From the NCBI RefSeq assembly GCF_017874735.1, contig NZ_JAGGLV010000007.1:62001-126000 (forward strand): a stretch of DNA of 64,000 nt, in the 5' to 3' direction. Origin of the DNA: Paenibacillus silagei (GTDB taxonomy: Bacteria > Bacillota > Bacilli > Paenibacillales > Paenibacillaceae). The position numbers were made by a program, and so were the translations under genes. Below, one piece after another: positions 23,584 through 32,878 of this stretch. Position 1 is the first letter of the stretch; the number at the start of each line of letters is the position of its first letter. The notes beneath the pieces are model-generated. The model made no database searches, was not told where the DNA came from, and saw only the letters and a program-made list of their open reading frames with translations.

Positions 23584-24690
23584 ATGAACGAGAAGACGAA
23601 GCTGCTGTTATTTACCGGTTCATATGCCACCGCAGAAGAGAGCGGAGTCCAGGTGTTTGCCTTTGACGGTGAAGCCGGAGGCACGCTGGAGCGGCTGGAT
23701 ACCGCAGAAGGCCTAACGAATCCTACGTTTGTCAATGTGGACCCTTCCGGCCGGAAGCTGTATGCCATAGGGGAGAAGCCGAACGGTACGGGCGGCAAAG
23801 AAGGGGAGGTTATAACCTTCGCTATTGATCCTGAGACAGGCAAGCTGACCGAATTGCAGCGGATTCAGACTATGCCTTCGGAAGGCACAGGCCAGAGCAC
23901 GACCTGTAACATTAACCGGGACGCGAGGAATGAACATCTGGTCGTGTGCAGCTATCACGGGGGATCGGTCGGATTGCTGAAGCTGGATCAGGACGGACTG
24001 CCTGTAGCATTGACGGATATCGCTCAGCATACAGGACATGGGGCGACTCCGGGCCAGGACCGTCCCCACCCCCATTCTGCCATCTTCAGCCCTGATGGAC
24101 GTTACCTGTTCGTATCGGATCTGGGACTGGATCTGATCCGCAGCTACCGGATAGATGCTGAAGCGGGAACTTTTGAAGCGATTGGAGATACCCCGCTGCA
24201 TGCCGGGGCAGGCCCGCGGCATTTCGTGTTTCATCCAGACGGGAAGTCCGCGTATGTCATTAATGAGCTGGACAGCACGGTGACCTCATTCCTGTATGAT
24301 GCTGCGGCAGGAACCCTTAAGACGGCTGCTACCGTATCCACACTGCCTGATGGATATGGGGCCGGCCAGAACAGTTGTGCAGAGATCACTTTCTCCAAGG
24401 ATGGCAAATATCTGTACGGCTCCAACCGCGGACATGACAGCATCGTTCAGTACGCTGTGAATCCGCAGACGGCCGGGCTGACCCTGGTAGAGCATGTATC
24501 CACCAGAGGCGGACATCCCCGCCATTTCACGGTTACACCGGATGGTGCATATCTGATTGTTGCCAACCGGGACGGCAATAATCTGGTTGTCTTCTCCCTG
24601 GACGAAGGCAGCGGCCGCCTGAGCTTCACCGGCAATACAGCTGAGCTGTCGAAGCCGGTGTGCGTGATGCCGGCGGTCTTCCCTGCGTAG
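23584..24690 (+). CDS. Lactonase family protein (YkgB/6-phosphogluconolactonase-like beta propeller)
   Basis: A 368-residue seven-bladed propeller of the Lactonase family (PF10282). Repeated blade motifs are visible, for example NPTFVNVDPSGRKLYAIGE, HSAIFSPDGRYLFVSDLG, HFVFHPDGKSAYVINEL and HFTVTPDGAYLIVANRD. No signal peptide, so it is cytosolic. Members hydrolyse 6-phosphogluconolactone in the pentose phosphate pathway or related lactones. AGGAGG lies 9 nt before ATG 23584. Single-gene unit with the strong terminator at 24723. Confidence 0.9.
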   Translation: MNEKTKLLLFTGSYATAEESGVQVFAFDGEAGGTLERLDTAEGLTNPTFVNVDPSGRKLYAIGEKPNGTGGKEGEVITFAIDPETGKLTELQRIQTMPSEGTGQSTTCNINRDARNEHLVVCSYHGGSVGLLKLDQDGLPVALTDIAQHTGHGATPGQDRPHPHSAIFSPDGRYLFVSDLGLDLIRSYRIDAEAGTFEAIGDTPLHAGAGPRHFVFHPDGKSAYVINELDSTVTSFLYDAAAGTLKTAATVSTLPDGYGAGQNSCAEITFSKDGKYLYGSNRGHDSIVQYAVNPQTAGLTLVEHVSTRGGHPRHFTVTPDGAYLIVANRDGNNLVVFSLDEGSGRLSFTGNTAELSKPVCVMPAVFPA

Positions 24691-24722
24691 GACAGGCAGC
24701 CTGGCCCTAAGGAGACAACGGC

Positions 24723-24759
24723 AAAAGGAACACCGGGATGCTGCTCCGGTGTTCCTTTT
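24723..24759. terminator. Bidirectional terminator between lactonase and hfq-like genes
   Basis: A perfect 14-bp stem (AAAAGGAACACCGG with CCGGTGTTCCTTTT) around a 9-nt loop, with A and T runs that serve both strands. Confidence 0.85.
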
Positions 24760-24818
24760 GAGTTCCTGAACGGTTCATTTGTAGTAGCTTAGGTTAGAAT
24801 GTGCGCCGTACAGACAGC

Positions 24819-25040
24819 TTATTTGAGTGAGACGGGCTTCAGCGGCACCACGGTAGAGACTGCCGATTTGAAGAGTACATTCTGTCTCCCGTCACCCTGA
24901 CCCTGCAAGGTGATCGTATAAGCGTCATAAGAGGTTACCAGTCCCTGCATTTTGACTCCGTTAGTTGTAAAGATCGTCACAGGCATCTTTGTTGAGATGC
25001 ACTGGTTCAACAAACGTTCCTGCAATTTTAGACTTTCCAC
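24819..25040 (-). CDS. hfq: Hfq-like Sm-fold RNA chaperone, divergent
   Basis: A 73-residue protein of Hfq length, with LQERLLNQCISTKMPVTIF as the N-terminal helix and first strand. GVKMQGLVTSYDAYTITL forms the Sm1 part and LFKSAVSTVVP the Sm2 part. I start at GTG 25040, which has GGAG 9 nt upstream; the ATG 15 nt earlier overlaps that site. In typical Hfq the Sm2 motif reads YKHAIS; here Ser replaces the His of this KH motif, and there is no miaA neighbour. It is therefore a likely paralogue with altered RNA binding rather than the main Hfq. Confidence 0.82.
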   Translation of the reverse strand: MESLKLQERLLNQCISTKMPVTIFTTNGVKMQGLVTSYDAYTITLQGQGDGRQNVLFKSAVSTVVPLKPVSLK

Positions 25041-25152
25041 TTGGCAGCACTCCATCTTTAATTAAAATAATTTCTCCAGGCCATTATAACACGGGACAGA
25101 CCTTCCCAGGAAATGTGTTCATAAGGCCTCACAAATAGACAAGGGGGTAGTT

Positions 25153-25821
25153 ATGCTATATTATCATTACTGGTCCCGCGGATTCCGGCGTTTTATATGG
25201 TTTTTGCTGGCTTTTATCCTGATCGCATTGCTGGTTAAGCTGGGTGGGGCCGAAGGCTTCGACCATGCGGTGATCCGGTTCGTGCAATCGATGGAATCTC
25301 CGCCGCTGACGGCGCTGGCCAAAGGCTTATCCCTGGTCGGCTCCTCGAAGCTGGCGGTCGGGATCTCTCTGCTGACTATGCTCATCTTGTTCTTCGCGCT
25401 GAAGCACCGCCTGGAGCTTGCCCTGTTCCTGTGGGTGGGCCTCGGCTCCCAGCTGCTGAACACGCTCTTGAAGCTGTGGTTCCACCGGGAGCGTCCCACC
25501 ATTCACAGGCTGATTGAGCAGACAGGCTACAGCTTCCCCAGCGGACATTCAATGGCGGCCTTCTCGTTATACGGGGTCATTGCCTACCTGCTGTGGCGGC
25601 ATATGCATAACCGGAGCGAGCGGTTACTGCTGATTCTGTTCACTGTGCTGATGACCGGGGGGATCGGCTGGAGCCGGATTTATCTGGGGGTGCATTATCC
25701 GAGTGATGTAATCGGCGGCTATGCCGCGAGCGGAGCCTGGCTGATGCTGTCGGCAGCCTGCTTCGAGGCTTACCGGAATTACAAGGCGAATCCGCGTAAC
25801 ACAAAGAATGCCCGGAAGTAG
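25153..25821 (+). CDS. PAP2-family membrane phosphatase
   Basis: A 222-residue membrane protein with five to six helices and the three phosphatase motifs: KLWFHRERP, SFPSGHSMA and SRIYLGVHYPSD. Such enzymes dephosphorylate undecaprenyl pyrophosphate, phosphatidylglycerol phosphate or phosphatidate at the outer face of the membrane. Which lipid is used here cannot be told. AAGGGGG precedes ATG 25153. Its stop codon lies in the loop of a strong hairpin (25806-25836). Confidence 0.9.
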   Translation: MLYYHYWSRGFRRFIWFLLAFILIALLVKLGGAEGFDHAVIRFVQSMESPPLTALAKGLSLVGSSKLAVGISLLTMLILFFALKHRLELALFLWVGLGSQLLNTLLKLWFHRERPTIHRLIEQTGYSFPSGHSMAAFSLYGVIAYLLWRHMHNRSERLLLILFTVLMTGGIGWSRIYLGVHYPSDVIGGYAASGAWLMLSAACFEAYRNYKANPRNTKNARK

Positions 25822-25836
25822 TTACTCCGGGCATTC
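25806..25836. terminator. Hairpin spanning the PAP2 stop codon
   Basis: A perfect 11-bp stem (GAATGCCCGGA with TCCGGGCATTC) with the TAG stop in its 9-nt loop. No T run follows on the plus strand. It may terminate weakly or protect mRNA ends. Confidence 0.5.
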
Positions 25837-25916
25837 GGTGCCTGTTCTGTTGCATACTGCTTCTATCATTAGGAGGACGGTCTGGCTTGTCTTCCTTGGT
25901 GACGATGCCTTATAGT

Positions 25917-26417
25917 TCAGGGGGCCTTCGTTGCAGCCGGCGGCGGTGACGGCTTGCCCTGGTGAAGCTGGGCTACGCGGCTGAGGCTGCGCTTAATCAG
26001 CGTTGGCAGGCCCGGCTTCAGCTTCGCCGCGTCTTCCTGCGTCAGCTTCCCATCCTTGACGAATCCATCCAGCTTCAGGCTGGCGGCATCGCTCAGCTTC
26101 TGGACATACTGGTCTTCGCTCCAGCCTTTCTTCTCCTGGGCCAGACCCGCCAGGGTCTTACCCGATTTCAGGCTGGCAATCAGCTCCTCACGGCCCATTC
26201 CGAGCAGCTCAGCCGTTTCGCTGATAATGAAATGGCCTCCGGCCCTGAGATTCCGGTCCCCGCTGCGGGGAGGGGTATGCTCTCTGCCGGTATGCGGTGA
26301 GGCCGGGGGAGGGGTGGCCCTGCCTTTGGGAAGCTGCTCACCGAAGGCGGCGGCTGGAGACAGGGCAAGCATCATGGCTGCTGACCATGCGGTTAGGGTT
26401 CGGGTCGTTTTTTTCAT
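25917..26417 (-). CDS. Secreted hypothetical protein
   Basis: A 166-residue exported protein: signal peptide with probable cleavage after AAAFG (about residue 26), then a proline-rich linker. A helical domain follows (ETAELLGMGREELIASLKSG to QEDAAKLKPG, about 65-140), and the tail is rich in Pro and Ala. The pattern of short helices with leucine, GK and LTxEDA motifs recurs in small secreted Bacillales proteins of unknown function. GAGGTG lies 5 nt before ATG 26417. Monocistronic. Confidence 0.75.
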   Translation of the reverse strand: MKKTTRTLTAWSAAMMLALSPAAAFGEQLPKGRATPPPASPHTGREHTPPRSGDRNLRAGGHFIISETAELLGMGREELIASLKSGKTLAGLAQEKKGWSEDQYVQKLSDAASLKLDGFVKDGKLTQEDAAKLKPGLPTLIKRSLSRVAQLHQGKPSPPPAATKAP

Positions 26418-26610
26418 GGATACACCTCTTCTGTTGGTTGTAGTTACTACCCGGTATAACAGTATTCCCTGAAAGCTGAAAGAATCCTGAAGCCCGGCTT
26501 AAGACATACTAAAATTCGCCAGCGCAGTTCATGGGTAATAACAAGATATACATAAAGGATGAACATCCGCAGTAATTATGATAAGCTTCAAGCTCTTGGG
26601 AGGGATGGAC

Positions 26611-27666
26611 TTGGCTTTCGGTGCCCGCATACTCAAAACAGGAATGGCCGTAACGCTTGCCCTTTATCTGTCCGTTCTATTCAACTTCGCCTCCCCTGTC
26701 GGTGCGGCTATTGCGGCGATCTTTGCTATGCAGCCCTCTATATACAGATCATGGCGGTATTTCCTCGATCAGATCCAGACCAGCACGATGGGGGCGGTGA
26801 TCGCGCTGCTTGGCGGAATGCTGCTCTCCAATGAACCGATTGCGGTTGGACTGGTATGTATCCTGGTGATTATGATCAGCATGAAAATGAACCGCGCCGA
26901 CACCATCGGCCTGACGCTGGTCACCGTCATCTCCGTCATGGAGGCTTCAGGCCAGTGGCAGTTCGCGTTAACCCGGTTCCTGCTGACCCTGACCGGGATT
27001 TTGTCGGCTTTTATTATCAATATTTCTGTATTTCCACCCCAGCCTCGCAAGCAGTACATTCAACAGATCGAGAATGTGTTCACCAGCCTGTCGCTGCTGC
27101 TGCGGACGGCGGTGTCGCATGAGATGAAGGAAAGTGTATTCCGGGATGAGAAGAACGGCCTGGAGGGCGCGATTAAAGCGCTGGCTGACAAATACGCGTT
27201 GTTCGAGGAGGAGCAGAAGCAGCTCCGCAGGGCTAAATACAGTCAGACGAGGCAGATGGTAGTCTACAAAAACCTGCTGAATTCCCTGCAAAAGGGCTAT
27301 CAGGTGCTTGAGGCGATTGACCGGCATTATTTCCAGGCCGACCGGACGGAGCAAACGGATGAGCTGTTCGACCGCCATCTGGAGCAGCTGATTAAGTATC
27401 ATGAGTACATTCTGCTGAAATTCGAGGATAAGCTGAAGCCGGGAGCCAATGACTCCGAGCCGCTGGGGGAGGACAATGACCGCTTCCTGAAGTCCGCCAT
27501 TAACGGGTATGATCCGCAGAAATCCGGGCAGCTTCGGCTGTCGGTGGTGGCTGCGGCCATCTATGACTACGGCTATCAGCTGGAGCGTCTGGATAAGGTG
27601 GCTGACCAGATCCACCGGATGAACGCAGACGACAAGGAAAGTGCAGTGCTGAGCGAGAAAATATAG
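26611..27666 (+). CDS. Aromatic acid exporter family protein (FUSC/DUF939-like)
   Basis: About 351 residues. An N-terminal block of four or more membrane helices (from FGARILKTGMAVTLALYLSV to FIINISVFPPQP) is followed by a long cytosolic helical domain. This is the ArAE_1 arrangement, as in YqjA-like proteins of Gram-positives. Transport of aromatic acids is known only for some distant relatives. I prefer TTG 26611, which has GGAGGG 6 nt upstream and gives the usual start next to FGARxLKTG; ATG 26578 has no clear site. Substrate unknown. Confidence 0.82.
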   Translation: MAFGARILKTGMAVTLALYLSVLFNFASPVGAAIAAIFAMQPSIYRSWRYFLDQIQTSTMGAVIALLGGMLLSNEPIAVGLVCILVIMISMKMNRADTIGLTLVTVISVMEASGQWQFALTRFLLTLTGILSAFIINISVFPPQPRKQYIQQIENVFTSLSLLLRTAVSHEMKESVFRDEKNGLEGAIKALADKYALFEEEQKQLRRAKYSQTRQMVVYKNLLNSLQKGYQVLEAIDRHYFQADRTEQTDELFDRHLEQLIKYHEYILLKFEDKLKPGANDSEPLGEDNDRFLKSAINGYDPQKSGQLRLSVVAAAIYDYGYQLERLDKVADQIHRMNADDKESAVLSEKI

Positions 27667-27753
27667 AGCACAAGCTGAATATAGCAAAAACTTGTAAAAC
27701 GACTACAGAGTTGGTAACATTGTTAGTCAACCTTCCGAAGGGGATGAAATGAA

Positions 27754-30111
27754 TTGGATAAACATGATCACGAGTGGCAAAAGGAGCAGGAGCGGGTAAA
27801 CGGTATCACGAGGCTGCTGTCTACCCATATCCGGCTGCTGTCAGAGGAGCTGGGACTCCACCGCACGGATGTCGTGGATATGCGCAAAGACTTCTGGGAA
27901 GAGGTCACAGTGAACTTCAGCAGCCCCGACGACCTGGGGGAGACTTCAACCAGTCTGCGGCAGCAGGCACAGATTCTGAACGAACGCGAACGCCATCATC
28001 TGCAATCCAGCAAGGCGCTCAAAAAATATAAAAAGCTTGTGGTATCGCCCTATTTTGGCCGGATTGATTTCTCGGAGGCGGGGGATGCTGCGGCTGATAC
28101 CATCTATCTGGGCATCGGCTCGCTGATGGAGGATAACGGAACCTTCCTGATCTACGATTGGCGTGCGCCTATCTCCAGCCTGTATTATGACGGGGCGCCG
28201 GGACCTGCATCCTATGAGACGCCGGGCGGACAGATTACAGGCACCATGGAGCTTAAGCGGCAATTCGTGATTGATAACGGTGAGATTGAAGTCATGTTCG
28301 ATACGGGCGTCACTATCGGCGATGAATTGCTTCAGCAGGTACTGAGCCACAGCGCCGATGACCGGATGAAATCGATCGTAGCCACCATCCAAAAGGAGCA
28401 GAATGCAGTCATCCGCAATGACCGGAGCCGGATGCTGGTTGTGCAGGGAGCCGCCGGGAGCGGCAAGACGTCAGCGGCGCTCCAGCGGGTAGCCTATCTG
28501 CTCTACAAGTACCGTGAGGTGCTTCAGGCGGATCAGATGCTGCTCTTCTCGCCGAATCCCTTGTTCAATAGCTATGTATCTACTGTGCTGCCTGAGCTGG
28601 GGGAGGAGAACATGCAGCAGACCACCTTCCAGATGTACCTGGAGCACCGGCTGGGCCAGGAATTTCAGCTGGAGGATGTGTTCAGCCAGACGGAGAGTCT
28701 GCTGAATGCCCCGGACGGGGAGGAAGCCTACATCCGCCGGGAAGGTATTGCATATAAATCGTCGGTAGCCTTCCTTAGCGCCATCCGGCAATACGTGAAT
28801 CTGCTGGAGCATGAAGGCATGCTGTTCAAGCCGCTGATGTTCCAGGGGAAGGCTGTTGCCACTAAGGAAGAGATGGAGCGCCAATTCTACAGCTATGACC
28901 CGGGCATCAAGCTGGCGAACCGGATTGAGCTGATGACGGGCTGGCTGCTCAAAAAAATTGCGGCCTTCGGCGCAGAAGAGCGGAGTGCGGCATGGGTAGA
29001 TGAGCAGATTGAGCTGATGGACAACAGCGATTATCAGCGGGCCTATAACCAGATGCGCCGTAAGGGCGGAGGGCATAACGACAGCTTCGATGATTATGAT
29101 GCGGAGCGAATCCTGCTTGCCCGCTACGTGGTCAGCCAGCGCCTCAAGCCGCTGCGCGGCTGGACCAAACGCGGACGCTTCGTGGATGTGAAGGCGCTGT
29201 ACAGCCGCTTATTCGAGGGTCGTGAGCTGATAGAGAGCCTGGATACCCGCCAGCCGCTGCCTGAAGCATGGGATGAGATCTGCGCGCAGACGCTGGCTGC
29301 GATTAGGGGCAACGAGCTGGCCTATGAAGATGCGACACCGTTCCTGTATTTGAAGGAGCTAAGCCAGGGCTTCCGGACGAACACGCTGATCCGTCATGTT
29401 ATTGTGGATGAGGTGCAGGATTACTCGCCGTTCCAGCTCGAATTCATGCGCCGCCTGTTTCCCCGGGCCAAAATGACCGTGCTGGGCGACCTGAATCAGG
29501 CCATCTATGCCCAAGGCGAGGTGCTGGGAGATCTGGCCGGACTGGTGAGCATCTACGGCGAAGAGAACACCGAGGTGATCTCGTTGACCCGCAGCTACCG
29601 GTCTACGTATGAGATTGTTGAATTCACGCGGGCGATGATTCCCGGCGGCGAGAAGATCGTACCCTTTAACCGCCGGGGGGAGGAGCCGCTCCTGACGCTG
29701 GTGGACAGTGAAGACGATCTGCTCTCCTCAGTGGAGCAGGATGTGCTTAAGCTTCATGCGGAGGGTTATCATTATGTGGCCGTAATCTGCAAGACAGCAG
29801 AAGAGAGCGCACAGGTATACCGTGAACTGGAGAAGCGGCTGCCGGTGCGGCTGGTCACGAAGGAAACGCCTAATTTTCAAAAAGGGACGCTGGTGCTTCC
29901 GGCCTACCTTGCCAAGGGCGTCGAGTTCGATGCCGTAATTATCTATGACGGTTCCGCTGAGAAATACGGGCGTGAACATGAACGTAAGCTGTTCTATACC
30001 GCCTGTACCCGTGCGATGCATCTGCTTCATATCTACAGTCTGGGACAGCCAAGCCCGTTCCTGCCTGCTGCTGTGCGTGAAACGGTTTCGGCTGGTATGC
30101 AGGAGAAGTGA
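27754..30111 (+). CDS. helD: HelD-type UvrD-like helicase, RNA polymerase recycling factor
   Basis: A 785-residue UvrD/Rep-superfamily motor. An N-terminal coiled-coil arm (about residues 1-100) is characteristic of HelD and reaches into the secondary channel of RNA polymerase. Walker A is GAAGSGKTS (232-240), with the later motifs VIVDEVQDYSPFQLEF and LTRSYRSTYEIVEF. HelD releases stalled polymerase from DNA. The start is TTG 27754, with AGGGG about 11 nt upstream; nearby ATGs are out of frame or closed. Terminator at 30133. Confidence 0.92.
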   Translation: MDKHDHEWQKEQERVNGITRLLSTHIRLLSEELGLHRTDVVDMRKDFWEEVTVNFSSPDDLGETSTSLRQQAQILNERERHHLQSSKALKKYKKLVVSPYFGRIDFSEAGDAAADTIYLGIGSLMEDNGTFLIYDWRAPISSLYYDGAPGPASYETPGGQITGTMELKRQFVIDNGEIEVMFDTGVTIGDELLQQVLSHSADDRMKSIVATIQKEQNAVIRNDRSRMLVVQGAAGSGKTSAALQRVAYLLYKYREVLQADQMLLFSPNPLFNSYVSTVLPELGEENMQQTTFQMYLEHRLGQEFQLEDVFSQTESLLNAPDGEEAYIRREGIAYKSSVAFLSAIRQYVNLLEHEGMLFKPLMFQGKAVATKEEMERQFYSYDPGIKLANRIELMTGWLLKKIAAFGAEERSAAWVDEQIELMDNSDYQRAYNQMRRKGGGHNDSFDDYDAERILLARYVVSQRLKPLRGWTKRGRFVDVKALYSRLFEGRELIESLDTRQPLPEAWDEICAQTLAAIRGNELAYEDATPFLYLKELSQGFRTNTLIRHVIVDEVQDYSPFQLEFMRRLFPRAKMTVLGDLNQAIYAQGEVLGDLAGLVSIYGEENTEVISLTRSYRSTYEIVEFTRAMIPGGEKIVPFNRRGEEPLLTLVDSEDDLLSSVEQDVLKLHAEGYHYVAVICKTAEESAQVYRELEKRLPVRLVTKETPNFQKGTLVLPAYLAKGVEFDAVIIYDGSAEKYGREHERKLFYTACTRAMHLLHIYSLGQPSPFLPAAVRETVSAGMQEK

Positions 30112-30132
30112 GTAACCGTTGTACAGACAAAA

Positions 30133-30168
30133 TAAACCGCCTGCGCGTGTGACGCGAGGCGGTTTTGT
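30133..30168. terminator. Bidirectional terminator between helD and the MFS gene
   Basis: AAACCGCCTGCGC-type arm pairs with GCGAGGCGGTTT, followed by TTGTCT on plus and by TTTATTTTG on minus. Confidence 0.8.
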
Positions 30169-30194
30169 CTATTCCACGGAAGTGTAGCTTCCAG

Positions 30195-31391
30195 CTATCC
30201 CTGTAGGGCAGCTTTGCGCTTACTGTTCTGCCGGGTCACGAGTACCAGAAGATAGACAGCGAGCAGCAGGAGAGGCGCCAATATCGAATACCGGTACATT
30301 ACGGCGTAGCTGGTGAACATGGCGACAGCGCCAAGCAGCATGGAGCCGATGGCGACACCGAGATCCAGCGAGTTCAGGAACATTCCGTTGGCTAACCCGC
30401 GCTGGCGCGGCTCGACAGACTGGATCATCCAGGTCTGGAGCGCAGGCTGCATGGAGCCGAAGCCGAAGCCGTAGCATAGAGCGGCCGGGAACAAGCCCGC
30501 CGTTGTGGAGGCGAAGGAGAGCAGCAGCAGACCGGCGACAATGAACAGGCTTCCCGGGATGAGTAAGGCAGCCGCGCCATAGCGGTCGAAGATTCTGCCG
30601 GAGAGCGGCCGGATCACGACAATGGCTATGGCATTGAACAGGAAGAAGTAAGCGATATGCTGGAGGTGCTTCTCTTGCCCGTAGAGCGCCAGGAAGCCCA
30701 GCAGCCCGCCGTAAGAGATAGATAAGAGGAAGTTAAGCAGGCAGGGAAGCAGCAGCCTGCGATATGGATTGCTTCCCGCAGCTGCAGCCGGAACTGCGGC
30801 CGGCTCCAGATGTCCGCCAGGCAGTGTTTTCGCCAGGCGGAAGCCCATCGGCAGGATCAGAGCAAACGCGACAGCCGTCACCAGCAGCAGGGACCCGAAG
30901 CCTGGTCCTTGCAGGAGGCTGAGTCCGATTAGCGGGCCAGCCGACATGGCGAGGCTGGTGGATAATCCGAAATAACCCATGCCCTCGCCCATCCGGCGGA
31001 TGGGGATGACATCGGAGGCCATGGTCGGGAAGGCCGTGCTGGCCATGCCGAAGCCTATACCGAACAGGATGCGGAACAGCAGCAGAGTGAAGATGCTGCC
31101 TGCGAAATAATAGCCCGCCACCGCAGAGAGGGCAATGGCAAGGCCCAGGAAGATCAGCAGGTTGCGCCCGCCCTTTTCCATGGCCTTGGCCGCGAAGAGG
31201 CGGGAGGCAATGGCGCTGAAGGCGAACAGGCTGGTGACAAGGCTAACCTGCACGGGTGAAGCATGCAAGGCACTTTCCGCATAAGCGGGAAGGGTAGATA
31301 AGGTCATCTGCAGTCCTATGAACAGCAGAAGGTTGCAAAGGGTCAGTGTGATGAAGGATGTGGTCCATAGACGTTCAGAGGATTGATTCAA
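30195..31391 (-). CDS. MFS efflux transporter, 12 helices
   Basis: A 398-residue major-facilitator protein with about 12 membrane helices and motif A-like sequence SRLFAAKAMEKGGR after helix 2. It starts at TTG 31391 with AGGAG 9 nt upstream, 12 nt after the MarR-type gene, with which it forms an operon. Family and context suggest drug or metabolite export, switched on when the MarR repressor binds its ligand. The substrate is unknown. Confidence 0.88.
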   Translation of the reverse strand: MNQSSERLWTTSFITLTLCNLLLFIGLQMTLSTLPAYAESALHASPVQVSLVTSLFAFSAIASRLFAAKAMEKGGRNLLIFLGLAIALSAVAGYYFAGSIFTLLLFRILFGIGFGMASTAFPTMASDVIPIRRMGEGMGYFGLSTSLAMSAGPLIGLSLLQGPGFGSLLLVTAVAFALILPMGFRLAKTLPGGHLEPAAVPAAAAGSNPYRRLLLPCLLNFLLSISYGGLLGFLALYGQEKHLQHIAYFFLFNAIAIVVIRPLSGRIFDRYGAAALLIPGSLFIVAGLLLLSFASTTAGLFPAALCYGFGFGSMQPALQTWMIQSVEPRQRGLANGMFLNSLDLGVAIGSMLLGAVAMFTSYAVMYRYSILAPLLLLAVYLLVLVTRQNSKRKAALQG

Positions 31392-31403
31392 GTGGGTAGA
31401 CTC

Positions 31404-31847
31404 CTATTCCTGATGTATATTTCCGGTGTTGTGATAGATTTGCTCCAGCATACTGCGGAGATCTTCAAGCTGCTGCGGCTCGAGCCCGGCTACAGCCATA
31501 TCTATAGTCTGCTGTTCCAGTGCTATAGTGTTCTCAATTAACGCCCGCCCCTCTCCGGTGGCATAGAGCTGGAACGCCCGGCGGTCCTCGGGGTTGGCCG
31601 TTTTGGTAATGAAGCCTTTCTTGAGCAGGAGTTCCACGATCCGGGCGGTAGTCGGCTGGTCTTTGGCAGAGGCAACGGCAACCTCCTTCTGGTTGACTCC
31701 GCTGCGGTCACAGATCATCAGCAGGGTGGACCATTGCTCGGGTGTGATGTCATACGGCTTCAGCGCCCGGGCGAAGCTCACTGAGATTCTCCGGTGGGTC
31801 GAGCCCAGCAGGAAGCCGAGGAATTGCTGTGGAGAGGAAAGAGTCAT
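31404..31847 (-). CDS. MarR-family repressor of the MFS operon
   Basis: A 147-residue winged-helix regulator: ITPEQWSTLLMICDRSGVNQ, recognition helix region KDQPTTARIVELLLKKGFI, and wing PEDRRAFQLYAT. ATG 31847 has AAAGGAG upstream. It lies first in an operon with the MFS gene, and a long perfect inverted repeat brackets the promoter just upstream, so it most likely represses itself and the exporter. Confidence 0.92.
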   Translation of the reverse strand: MTLSSPQQFLGFLLGSTHRRISVSFARALKPYDITPEQWSTLLMICDRSGVNQKEVAVASAKDQPTTARIVELLLKKGFITKTANPEDRRAFQLYATGEGRALIENTIALEQQTIDMAVAGLEPQQLEDLRSMLEQIYHNTGNIHQE

Positions 31848-31868
31848 AAATGAACTGCTCCTTTGTAT

Positions 31869-31903
31869 TTACTTGTTACAATAATAATAAGCATAACAAG
31901 TAA
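31869..31903. promoter_or_regulatory. MarR operator: 10-bp perfect inverted repeat
   Basis: TTACTTGTTA (31869-31878) and TAACAAGTAA (31894-31903) are perfect 10-bp arms 15 nt apart. They flank and overlap the promoter elements of the MarR-MFS operon. Confidence 0.75.
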
Positions 31904-31912
31904 AATAGTCAA
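31884..31912 (-). promoter_or_regulatory. Promoter of the MarR-MFS operon
   Basis: Read on the minus strand: TTGACT (31907-31912), 17-nt spacer, TATTAT (31884-31889). The spacer is occupied by the distal arm of the operator. Confidence 0.78.
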
Positions 31913-31944
31913 GGATGAATGGGGTTCTTCCTATCTGACAACAC

Positions 31945-31983
31945 CAAAAAAGCCCCGCTCCGCATGATGCGGAAGGGGGCTTG
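31945..31983 (-). terminator. Terminator of the transaldolase-like gene
   Basis: On the minus strand AAGCCCCC-TTCCGCAT pairs with ATGCGGAGCGGGGCTT, with a short bulge, and six Ts follow. Confidence 0.85.
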
Positions 31984-31999
31984 AATGATTTGCTTTGTT

Positions 32000-32647
32000 T
32001 TAAACCTGTGGAACCTTCTCCCAGTCCTTCAGGAAGCGTTCGATACCATTGTCGGTCAGCGGGTGCTTCCAGAGTGATGGCAGGAGTGAGCCCGGGATGG
32101 TAGCGATGTGAGCGCCGGCAATGGCAGCTTGCTCCACATGGGCGATGTTGCGGATACTGGCGGCGATGATCTCGGATTTCAGGTCGTAGTTGGTCAGAAT
32201 CGTCTTCAGATCCTTGATCAGCTTCATACCGTCTACACCGATATCATCCAGACGTCCGACGAACGGACTGATATAAGTAGCTCCTGCCTTGGCGGCCATA
32301 AGGCCTTGAGCAGCGGAGAATACGAGGGTTACGTTGGTTTTGATGCCTTTTTTGGTCAGTTCATAACAAGCTTCCAGACCATCTTCGGTCATAGGCAGCT
32401 TGATGACCACGTTCGGAGCCCATTCTGCGATCTCGTAAGCTTCCTTAAGCATCTCTTCAGCCGTAAGACCGATAACCTCAGCGCTTACAGGACCAGGAAC
32501 AATTGCTACGATCTCCTTGATTACGTCCTTAAACAATCTGCCTTCCTTGGCGATCAGCGACGGGTTCGTCGTTACGCCATCCACTAATCCGAGGCGGGTA
32601 ATACGTTTGATTTCCTCAATATTTCCGGTATCCAAGAAAAATTTCAT
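32000..32647 (-). CDS. fsa: Fructose-6-phosphate aldolase / transaldolase-like protein
   Basis: A 215-residue short transaldolase (TalC/FSA subfamily): [30 protein letters not shown], and the Schiff-base lysine in [13 protein letters not shown], then GRLDDIG. The subfamily comprises fructose-6-phosphate aldolases and true transaldolases, and sequence alone does not separate them securely. ATG 32647 has GGAGG 9 nt upstream; upstream in-frame codons lie within the leader. It works in the same sugar-phosphate pool as the RpiA encoded at 34261. Confidence 0.92.
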   Translation of the reverse strand: MKFFLDTGNIEEIKRITRLGLVDGVTTNPSLIAKEGRLFKDVIKEIVAIVPGPVSAEVIGLTAEEMLKEAYEIAEWAPNVVIKLPMTEDGLEACYELTKKGIKTNVTLVFSAAQGLMAAKAGATYISPFVGRLDDIGVDGMKLIKDLKTILTNYDLKSEIIAASIRNIAHVEQAAIAGAHIATIPGSLLPSLWKHPLTDNGIERFLKDWEKVPQV

Positions 32648-32704
32648 TTCCAGGTATCCTCCCTTGATTTCGTATGGATTTGACAAAACAGCAGGCTCCA
32701 CTTC

Positions 32705-32733
32705 ATTATGAGACATGCCACGTGAAGTTTCAA
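32705..32733 (-). promoter_or_regulatory. Promoter of the transaldolase-like gene
   Basis: Minus strand TTGAAA (32728-32733), 17-nt spacer, CATAAT (32705-32710), about 55 nt upstream of the ATG. Confidence 0.65.
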
Positions 32734-32878
32734 CTGTTAATTTGAATATCTCAAAATAACTTTATGGAATCGGCGCAAAAAATGTTTTTTACACAGGCAA
32801 GGACCATTCACGGGTACTTCTGTCCATGATACTATAGAAGCGGTATTGTTCATTACAGGCGATGGGCTGGTGACAGGG

